Below, piece by piece: positions 1 to 5,539 of a stretch of 6,462 nt of DNA. Each line of letters starts with the position of its first letter. The stretch's first letter is position 1. The notes below the pieces were generated by a model, which worked only from the letters and a program-made list of their open reading frames with translations, did no database searches and was not told the DNA's origin. The translations under genes were made by a program, and so were the position numbers. Source of the stretch: Sulfurovum sp. (GTDB lineage Bacteria; Campylobacterota; Campylobacteria; Campylobacterales; Sulfurovaceae); assembly GCA_003978395.1 (NCBI GenBank), contig QNZV01000094.1, positions 1 to 6,462 of the forward strand, given 5' to 3'.

Positions 1-9
1 AATAACCTT

Positions 10-249
10 ATGGAATTTAATGCCAATATCAACTCTGCTATTAAATTTACAAGAGTAGACAACAAGCAATCGGTAGAGGTAAACTACGACCCAAGTTCAG
101 TAGGTGGAAGCCCAAAGCAACAAGAGCTAATGGGAAAAATCATGCAAGGAAAAGCAACTCCCGAAGAGAAAAAAGAGTTCGGAGAGTTGTGGCAAGATAG
201 AGTTAAACGAATATCTGAATCTATAGAGAGTGTCATTACCTGTATTTAA
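10..249 (+). CDS. small hypothetical protein, possibly 5'-truncated by the window edge
   Basis: An ORF of 79 codons, the only plausible gene on the plus strand. I do not recognise the family. The product is soluble-looking and mostly polar, with no signal peptide or membrane segment. The N-terminal third (to about residue 30) looks beta/loop-like and contains a Ser/Gly-rich stretch. Residues 36-76 are charged and probably helical, with a PEEKKEFGELW segment, and the chain ends in TCI. No Shine-Dalgarno is visible in the nine bases before the ATG, and the reading frame stays open to the left edge. The true start could therefore lie outside the window and this could be the C-terminal part of a longer protein. 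Its stop lies 7 bases from the selO stop on the other strand (convergent). The amino-acid make-up looks protein-like, which is the main reason for calling it. Confidence 0.55.
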   Translation: MEFNANINSAIKFTRVDNKQSVEVNYDPSSVGGSPKQQELMGKIMQGKATPEEKKEFGELWQDRVKRISESIESVITCI

Positions 250-250
250 T

Positions 251-271
251 AAAAAATCATGATGAACATGA
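251..271 (-). terminator. weak candidate terminator at the end of selO
   Basis: Read on the minus strand, a short stem TCATG-TTCAT-CATGA (257-271) is followed directly by six T (256-251). The stem is only 5 bp, or 6 with a G-T pair, and AT-rich, and it overlaps the selO stop codon. It has the order of an intrinsic terminator but would be weak. On the plus strand the same bases show A6 before the stem, so it would not terminate the small convergent ORF. Confidence 0.3.
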
Positions 272-1687
272 CAACTTCTGATTTTTAAATTCATCAGGAG
301 TTGCTTTTGCCCAACGTTCAAGCCCTTTATGTTCAGCATAAGGATTTTGAGCAATAGTAAATAAATCATGGAGCAAAGAGAACTCTCCACTTTCTGCTTG
401 TTCTATCGCCTCTTGAAGCATGTAATTTTTTAAAACATATTTAGGATTCACTTCAAGCATGTTTTCCTGCCGTTTTGTTTGATTCGTTTTATTATCGCTT
501 AAATACTCATCGTACTCATCAAGCCATTCGTTCATAGGTGTATGCAACAGCCCTAATTTTAACAACGCTTTTCTATCACCATCATAATGACTCAAGGTTC
601 TAAAAAATAGCGTATAATCAACATGAAGTGACTGCAACATACCCAGCATCTGTCTTATAAAATCAAAATCTTCATCTGAAACCTCATCCAACCCCAGTTT
701 TCTACCCATCAAATATAAAAAGTGTCGGCTATAGAGTCGTCCATAGTGTTCCAAAATTTTCTCTAAACGCTCTTTGCGTACCAAAGGTTCAAGTGCCAAT
801 GCCAATGCTCGTAAGTTCCACTCGCCAATACGAGGTTGATTTCCAAACGAGTATCTACCATTTTGGTCGGTATGATTACAGATAAAATTGCTATCATAAT
901 CGTCCAAAAAGGCATATGGACCATAATCTATCGTAATCCCAAGCACCGACATGTTATCGGTATTCATGACTCCATGATTAAACCCAACTGCTTGCCACTC
1001 TGCCATGAGTCTTGCTGTTTTACCCATTATCTCTGTAAAGAAATGAAGATATTTATCATTTTCATTATTTAGATGAGGATAACATTCGTTAATAGCATAA
1101 TCAGCCAACGCTTCTAACTCTTTATGGTTTTGGGAGTGTGCAAAATACTCAAACGTACCAAAACGCACCCAAGAAGGCGAGACACGAAGCACGATTGAAC
1201 CTTTTTCCCATCTTTGACGATAGACAGAGTGTTCAGAGCCAATAATTGCCAATGCTCGTGTAGTCTCAATCCCCAAACCGTGCATCGCTTCACTCATAAG
1301 ATACTCACGAATACTAGAACGAAGCACAGCACGACCATCCCCTGAACGAGAATAGAGCGTCTGCCCTGCCCCTTTGAGTTGCATATGCAAACCATTCAAT
1401 GTACCTATGTTAATCGCTCGTCCATCACCAAGCCGTGGCACAAAATGACCAAACTGATGCCCTGCATAACACATAGCAAAATTATCACTTCCTTCAAGCT
1501 TTAATTCTCCATTAACAAACTGAGTCAAAGCCTCTCTCTCTGATATATCTATCCCCAACATATCAGCCACCTCTTGATTGGCATGAATCAAAAAAGGCTT
1601 CTTCAATGGTGTCGGTTTAACTCGGTCATAACAGAGTGAAGGCAGTTCTAAATAAGGGTTAGTTAGTTTAATATTTTTTAATTTCAT
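257..1687 (-). CDS. selO: SelO (YdiU/UPF0061) protein adenylyltransferase, pseudokinase fold
   Basis: SelO transfers AMP from ATP to Ser/Thr/Tyr of target proteins, in E. coli including glutaredoxin, and is linked to oxidative stress. At 476 residues it is close to E. coli YdiU (478). Visible motifs are YAGHQFGHFVPRLGDGRA at 74-91, QLKGAGQTLYSRSGDGRAV from 103, SSIREYL at 124-130, NTDNMSVLG at 242-250 and IDYGP at 253-257. From memory of the Pseudomonas syringae enzyme, K105, E128, D244, N245 and D254 correspond to its nucleotide- and metal-binding residues, so the active site looks intact. The C-terminus is the family's CSS tail: C474 occupies the selenocysteine position of animal SelO. C270 with C474 matches the Cys pair reported to form a disulfide in E. 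coli. The ATG follows an in-frame TAA four codons upstream, and no clear Shine-Dalgarno is seen. It lies 39 bases after thiI with no terminator between, so it is probably co-transcribed with thiI. Confidence 0.96.
   Translation of the reverse strand: MKLKNIKLTNPYLELPSLCYDRVKPTPLKKPFLIHANQEVADMLGIDISEREALTQFVNGELKLEGSDNFAMCYAGHQFGHFVPRLGDGRAINIGTLNGLHMQLKGAGQTLYSRSGDGRAVLRSSIREYLMSEAMHGLGIETTRALAIIGSEHSVYRQRWEKGSIVLRVSPSWVRFGTFEYFAHSQNHKELEALADYAINECYPHLNNENDKYLHFFTEIMGKTARLMAEWQAVGFNHGVMNTDNMSVLGITIDYGPYAFLDDYDSNFICNHTDQNGRYSFGNQPRIGEWNLRALALALEPLVRKERLEKILEHYGRLYSRHFLYLMGRKLGLDEVSDEDFDFIRQMLGMLQSLHVDYTLFFRTLSHYDGDRKALLKLGLLHTPMNEWLDEYDEYLSDNKTNQTKRQENMLEVNPKYVLKNYMLQEAIEQAESGEFSLLHDLFTIAQNPYAEHKGLERWAKATPDEFKNQKLSCSS
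273..302. repeat. 10-bp inverted repeat inside the 3' end of selO
   Basis: Arms AACTTCTGAT (273-282) and ATCAGGAGTT (293-302) pair over 10 bp with one G-T pair and a 10-base loop. The repeat lies in selO codons for the last few residues and 23 bases past the stop of the plus-strand ORF. It could act as an overlapping terminator or stabilising 3' hairpin for that transcript, although only TTGCTTTTG follows rather than a true T-run. It could also be chance in coding sequence. Confidence 0.3.
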
Positions 1688-1726
1688 AAATCTATATTAC
1701 ATATTAAAGCTTAATTATTACTAATC

Positions 1727-3172
1727 TTACGGTCGATAAACCTTTACATTCTCTCTATTTTCTGAATCTCGCAAGTATTGTGCGTGAAGTTGACTCATGA
1801 CTCCTTTTTCACAATAGAGGAGATACTCTCTCTCTTGTGGAAGCTTTTTGAACTCTGTTTTTAATTTATAGAAAGGGATATTCAATGTTTCACACGAACT
1901 CTCCAAGGTCTCTTCTCCACCTCGAATATCAATAATAACGTATGATGAATTCTCTATCTTATCAATTACTTCTATAGGAGCATTATTGGTTACATCATCT
2001 ATGACCTCATCTACATAGATACTTTTTGCATCCTCTACAGCCTTATCTAACACACTATAATCAAAACGTTTTGCTTCACGTTCCATACGCTTAAATGAAC
2101 CGTGAGTAATAGGGTTTTTAGAGATAACACCACAATACTCTGGCATATTCTCGGCAAAGCGTCGTGTACCTATTTGCGTTGAAATATCAATAATTTCAGG
2201 CTTATTCATGGTAGCTAATGGACGGATAATTAGCATATTTGAGGCTTGGTCAATAAGTGCCAAATTACGAAGTGTTTGGCTAGAGACTTGTGCAATCGAC
2301 TCGCCTGTAACCAAAGCATCTATGCCCATCTCTTTGGCTACTTTTTCCGATGCCATTAACATTAAACGTTTTAAGGTCACACCCATATAAGTTTCGGGCG
2401 TAGAACGGAATATTTCAGTTAATACATCATCAAAAGGGACAGAGATAATTTTGACACGATGAGATGCTCCAAACTTATTCCATAGATAATAAGAGACCTG
2501 TTTTACGCCAATTTCATGGGCAATTCCACCCAAATTAAAGAAAATAAAATGTGTTTTTAGCCCACGTTTCATAGTAAGATATGAAGCAACAGTAGAGTCA
2601 AATCCACCAGACATCAATGATAAAATATCGCCTTGTGTTCCAATAGGATAACCACCTAAACCTTTATGTTTATCGCTAATAATATTGAGTTGATTATTGA
2701 TAAGCTCTATTCTAACCGTAATTTCAGGATGGTGTAAATCAACCCCTTTTGCATTGGAGTGAGCTAGGGTATAGCCACCAATAACTCGTTCCATTTCAGA
2801 AGAGTTAAAAGGGTGTGTTCCTGTTCTCTTTGCTCGGACAACAAAGGTTTTTCCCTCTATTTCAGCCAAAGATATTTCACAAACTTTTACTTTTATCTCA
2901 TCGAGTGTCATCATGTTATCAAACTGTAAAGCCTCTAATACAAGCTCTATTCCAGAGGTATTCAATAACCGTACTCGAACTTTGTCTACTACCTCAATAG
3001 GGGTAAGTACTTCTATTTTATCTGAAAATTTTCTAACTGTTATATCTTGATGAATATCGCCTAGAAGTTTAAGTAAGTTATTATAGAGTTGCCCTACCAT
3101 TTGCCGTTTTGCTGATGAGCCTTTGACCATAATCTCAGGAAATAGTTTTACAATAAATTTTTGAGTCTTCAT
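1727..3172 (-). CDS. thiI: ThiI, tRNA uridine 4-sulfurtransferase with C-terminal rhodanese domain
   Basis: ThiI adenylates U8 of tRNA and replaces its oxygen with sulfur taken from a cysteine desulfurase persulfide, giving 4-thiouridine. In enterobacteria it also supplies sulfur for the thiamine thiazole. The 481 residues match E. coli ThiI (482) along the whole length. An N-terminal ferredoxin-like/THUMP region covers about 1-165, with EGKTFVVRAKRTGTHPF at 106-122. The PP-loop is SGGFDS at 188-193, followed by FFNLGGIAHEIGVKQV. MPEYCGVISK (343-352) carries C347. The rhodanese domain runs from about 400, with loop LLYCEKGVMS holding C454. C347 and C454 match E. coli C344 and C456, the catalytic Cys pair, so the persulfide route is complete. 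The ending NVKVYRP is that of the E. coli protein. The start is supported by AAGG at 3182-3185, 9 bases before the ATG. It has its own promoter, and selO follows 39 bases downstream. Confidence 0.97.
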   Translation of the reverse strand: MKTQKFIVKLFPEIMVKGSSAKRQMVGQLYNNLLKLLGDIHQDITVRKFSDKIEVLTPIEVVDKVRVRLLNTSGIELVLEALQFDNMMTLDEIKVKVCEISLAEIEGKTFVVRAKRTGTHPFNSSEMERVIGGYTLAHSNAKGVDLHHPEITVRIELINNQLNIISDKHKGLGGYPIGTQGDILSLMSGGFDSTVASYLTMKRGLKTHFIFFNLGGIAHEIGVKQVSYYLWNKFGASHRVKIISVPFDDVLTEIFRSTPETYMGVTLKRLMLMASEKVAKEMGIDALVTGESIAQVSSQTLRNLALIDQASNMLIIRPLATMNKPEIIDISTQIGTRRFAENMPEYCGVISKNPITHGSFKRMEREAKRFDYSVLDKAVEDAKSIYVDEVIDDVTNNAPIEVIDKIENSSYVIIDIRGGEETLESSCETLNIPFYKLKTEFKKLPQEREYLLYCEKGVMSQLHAQYLRDSENRENVKVYRP

Positions 3173-3185
3173 ATCGTGTAGCCTT

Positions 3186-3209
3186 GTAGGGTGCGATTAC
3201 TATCACACC
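3186..3209 (+). repeat. GTAG-headed palindrome (REP-like) in the thiI leader
   Basis: On the plus strand GTAG (3186-3189) is followed at once by GGTGCGAT, loop TACT and ATCACACC (3190-3209). This gives an 8-bp stem with one non-Watson-Crick pair and a tetraloop. A GTAG head joined to an imperfect GC-rich palindrome is the plan of REP elements moved by RAYT (tnpA-REP) transposases, and the stem is strikingly GC-rich for this window. In thiI mRNA the stem sits 4 bases upstream of the AAGG ribosome-binding site, so it could also act as a leader hairpin. It is not followed by a T-run on the minus strand, so it is not a terminator for pheA. The REP assignment is inference from one copy. Confidence 0.45.
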
Positions 3210-3225
3210 GATTTATTAGGCTGAA

Positions 3226-3234
3226 ATTATAACA
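3226..3234 (-). promoter_or_regulatory. extended -10 promoter of thiI
   Basis: The minus strand reads TGTTATAAT, a perfect TGn-TATAAT extended -10, 9 bases after the pheA stop codon in transcription order. The -35 position shows no TTGACA, as is usual for Campylobacterota sigma-70 promoters. Transcription would start near 3219, giving a leader of about 47 nt that contains the 3190-3209 hairpin and the AAGG site. This would let thiI-selO be expressed apart from pheA. Confidence 0.6.
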
Positions 3235-3237
3235 TAT

Positions 3238-4083
3238 CTAAAAAATACGCATAGGACTCTTTTCAAACGAGCCTATTATTGTTAACTCTTTAGTAAATTT
3301 TTTTAATTCAAAGAGTGCATCTTTTAGAGCTTCAGATTCAATAGAAGCATCAACTTCAACATGGAAACGGCTCTCTTTTAGTGTTTGTAGAGGAATATAG
3401 CTCTCTATTTTCAAAATATTAATATGATTTTTGGCAAAACCTCCTAACGCTTTATAGAGTGCAGAGGAGATGTTAGAGACTTGAAAAATCATAGAGGTTA
3501 CACAAGGCTTATTTTTGCTTACTTTAAAACTTCTCTCTTTAGAGAGAACAATAAAACGTGTAAAGTTGTCCTTTTGGTCTTGAATATTGGGCTTGATAAT
3601 ATCCAAACCATAAATCTCTCCTGCCAATGAAGAAGCAATAGCCGATAGACTTCTATCGCCTATCTTTGCAATCTCTTTAGCCGAACCTGCTGTATCAAAC
3701 TTGGCAATAGGATTAATATTTAATTCATGTAAAGTATTTCTACATTGTGCCAAACCCTGTGGATGTGAATAGGCAGAGACTATATTTTTTACAGAACTTC
3801 CTTTGATACTTAGAAGGCAATGCTCTATTTTTTGATAATGTTCTCCTACAATTTGAAGTTTCATATTTGGAATCAATCCATAAAACTCATCGACCCTACC
3901 TGCTGTCTTATTCTCTATTGGAATTAAAGCAAAATCTGCCTCATTATTCTCTACAAGCTCCATTGCATCTTCAAAGGTTTTATTTTCGATACAAAGAGTA
4001 TTCGAACCAAAATGATTTAAACATGCTAAGTGGGAATATGCCCCAGAAACTCCTTGATAAGCTACTTTTCTCTTTTTTATCAT
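3238..4083 (-). CDS. pheA: prephenate dehydratase, monofunctional, with ACT domain
   Basis: The enzyme converts prephenate to phenylpyruvate in phenylalanine synthesis, in the cytoplasm. At 281 residues it holds only the dehydratase domain (about 6-180) and a C-terminal ACT regulatory domain (about 197-272). The chorismate mutase domain found in bifunctional PheA is absent. Visible motifs are AYQGVSGAYSHLAC (8-21), FEDAMELV (37-44), ALIPIENKTAGRV (52-64, with ENKT where ENS is common), HPQGLAQCR (107-115), DTAGSA (130-135) and NFTRFIVL (173-180) with the catalytic-region TRF. The ACT domain has LKIESYIPL (224-232) where many PheA proteins have ESRP. The ESY form and GRV segment are typical of alphaproteobacterial monofunctional enzymes, so phenylalanine inhibition may differ. 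The ATG is set by AAGGGGA at 4090-4096, 6 bases upstream. Its stop (TAG) is 9 bases before the thiI promoter. Confidence 0.93.
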   Translation of the reverse strand: MIKKRKVAYQGVSGAYSHLACLNHFGSNTLCIENKTFEDAMELVENNEADFALIPIENKTAGRVDEFYGLIPNMKLQIVGEHYQKIEHCLLSIKGSSVKNIVSAYSHPQGLAQCRNTLHELNINPIAKFDTAGSAKEIAKIGDRSLSAIASSLAGEIYGLDIIKPNIQDQKDNFTRFIVLSKERSFKVSKNKPCVTSMIFQVSNISSALYKALGGFAKNHINILKIESYIPLQTLKESRFHVEVDASIESEALKDALFELKKFTKELTIIGSFEKSPMRIF

Positions 4084-4198
4084 GATAATTCCCCTTTTTC
4101 TTGAAAAATAATATTTAATATTATTTTAATAGAATAATCATAATTTAACAGTAAAGATTTTATATTAATTTAATTTTATTATAAAATATTAATTAAAA
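4084..4198 (-). promoter_or_regulatory. 94% A+T intergenic region carrying the probable pheA promoter
   Basis: This separates the secreted C40 peptidase gene from pheA. Bases 4101-4200 contain only 6 G or C. Minus-strand TATAAT at 4178-4183 and TATTCT at 4131-4136 could each serve as a -10, but such hexamers are expected by chance at this composition and I cannot choose. ATATTAATT is directly repeated at 4162-4170 and 4186-4194. No GC-bearing stem that would make a convincing terminator for the upstream operon is present. The strong ribosome-binding site AAGGGGA of pheA is at 4090-4096. Confidence 0.4.
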
Positions 4199-5524
4199 TT
4201 AGAAGCTTATAATTTTAGAGAAAGTATTTAACAACATGGCTCTTTTTTTAATATCCCATCTCTCTTTTCCTATCTCGGTTGTACTAATAATCGCTCTTCC
4301 AAAAATACGTTTTTTTCTATTTTTTAGTCGTGAGCCCCAATAGTTATGCATAATAATAGGTTCGCCTTTTTTCTGCCCTAAATAGAGTGTCACATGCCCA
4401 CCTACATACAATAATGAACGAAAAGGTTTCGCATTTTTCAAAATAGCATCTTTTTTCTTTTTGGCTGAAAGCCATCTAATCTTAGTCACTCGTTTACCAT
4501 CGTGACTTTGCTGTTTTGAATTTCGTCTCAAAAAAATACCAAAAGGTGCAAAAAAATCTTTGGTCAAACTTGAACAATCTCGTGCCTGCATTTTTCCACC
4601 CCAACCATAAGGTTCTCCAACCAACTGTTTTGAAATCAATGCTACATTAGCAGGAGTAAATGCTATCGGTTTTTTTGCTATTATCCATTTTTTTGCTGTT
4701 TTTAATAATTTAATTTTAGCATAGCCTTTTTTATTTTTTGAAGCTATCATATATTTTTTAGTTTTTGAATCTATAGGAAAGATAGTTCCTAGCTTGACAA
4801 TAGTTTTAAACTTTTTATCTTTTATAAATAAATTATCTCGAATAGTTATCGCATAATTATTATTCATAAATCTTTTTCTAAATTTATAGTTTACAAAGGC
4901 TATATCAGATACAGGCAACCAACCATAAGCATAAGAACAGCGAATATAGACCCATCTTTTGTCTTTAGAGTAGTGTGAAACTAACAGAGGGGTATTAATA
5001 TTGATAGAAGAGTTTTGATTGTAATCAAATGGAAACCCTTCACCCGTACGTTTTGGATTGTAATAAAAATCTCGTTTTGTTGGGTAAACTTTCAAATCTG
5101 TATGTCTCAAAGTAATAGCAGGTTTCAGAACAGATTGGTAACGTTTAAAATTAGAGTTTTTAATTTGATATTTAAACCATTTTTTAGAGATTCGTTTACC
5201 ATATCGTGTATAAATTTTCTGCTTTGCAAATGTAAATTGCCAATTTCTCTGTTTTGATGATAGACCCATTTTTTTTCTAAACCAAGGTTTAAAAAATTTT
5301 TTATTGTATTGCTTGTCATATTGTTTTTGTTCTTTTCGACTCATGGGCTTAATTTGAGTACTAAAACAAGTTGGGTCTTGTTTTAGCTCTCTTGTATCAC
5401 GTACACTTTGTTTAGGCATAGAGTCTAAAGCACTTCTATATCTATGCCCTGTATCCAAGATAGCCTCTGCAAAAAGAGAAATAGAAAAGAGAACTACAAT
5501 TATTGTTATTTTATATATTTTCAC
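4199..5524 (-). CDS. secreted NlpC/P60 (C40) peptidoglycan endopeptidase with two SH3b domains
   Basis: A cell-wall peptidase that by family cleaves a bond next to the diamino acid in stem peptides (gamma-D-Glu-mDAP in the related Desulfovibrio enzyme). The 441 residues start with a signal peptide (1 to about 19-21: hydrophobic ITIIVVLFSISLFA, then EA). Next come a clip-like N-terminal domain (about 50-130, with FFKPWF at 77-82), SH3b1 (about 135-215, VYIRCSYAYGWLP) and SH3b2 (about 215-290). The catalytic domain (about 290-441) has VGEPYGWGG at 302-310 and the triad C317 (RDCSS), H377 (GGHVTLYLG) and H393 (IMHNYWG). This order matches the N_NLPC_P60/SH3_6/SH3_7/NLPC_P60 architecture. The protein is very Lys/Arg-rich. 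The start codon is GTG: in-frame sequence gives the signal peptide from there, and the next Met is residue 36, beyond the signal. The only upstream purine run is AGAAGA at 5536-5541, overlapping the previous stop, so translation may be coupled to the gene 15 bases upstream. Confidence 0.9.
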   Translation of the reverse strand: MKIYKITIIVVLFSISLFAEAILDTGHRYRSALDSMPKQSVRDTRELKQDPTCFSTQIKPMSRKEQKQYDKQYNKKFFKPWFRKKMGLSSKQRNWQFTFAKQKIYTRYGKRISKKWFKYQIKNSNFKRYQSVLKPAITLRHTDLKVYPTKRDFYYNPKRTGEGFPFDYNQNSSININTPLLVSHYSKDKRWVYIRCSYAYGWLPVSDIAFVNYKFRKRFMNNNYAITIRDNLFIKDKKFKTIVKLGTIFPIDSKTKKYMIASKNKKGYAKIKLLKTAKKWIIAKKPIAFTPANVALISKQLVGEPYGWGGKMQARDCSSLTKDFFAPFGIFLRRNSKQQSHDGKRVTKIRWLSAKKKKDAILKNAKPFRSLLYVGGHVTLYLGQKKGEPIIMHNYWGSRLKNRKKRIFGRAIISTTEIGKERWDIKKRAMLLNTFSKIISF

Positions 5525-5539
5525 TTCTTACCACATCTT

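Noticed and set aside
2..12. ATAACCTTATG shared with 6394-6404 near the other window end
   Set aside because: Only 11 bases of AT-rich sequence with unrelated flanks and no element between them that looks mobile, so chance is the simplest reading.
127..390. Minus-strand ORF over the selO end and the small ORF, and a second one at 5125-5319
   Set aside because: Out-of-frame reading of selO and of the secreted C40 gene, both of which are supported by family motifs.
836..1072. Plus-strand ORF opposite selO, and the similar antisense ORFs at 2208-2390, 2815-3000, 3867-4085, 5015-5257 and 5777-6043
   Set aside because: Each lies inside a strongly supported minus-strand gene, has an implausible composition and shows no family motif.
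3190..3209. Rho-independent terminator of pheA
   Set aside because: The stem is followed on the minus strand by CTACAAGG, not a T-run, and it lies downstream of the thiI promoter.
3173..3237. TPP riboswitch in the thiI leader
   Set aside because: The leader is about 47 nt and lacks the CUGAGA and ACC-GAUC-type conserved blocks, so it is far too short for the THI box.
4101..4200. Replication origin or phage attachment site in the very AT-rich spacer
   Set aside because: No DnaA-box cluster, iterons, tRNA end or integrase nearby. AT-rich promoters are normal at this base composition.
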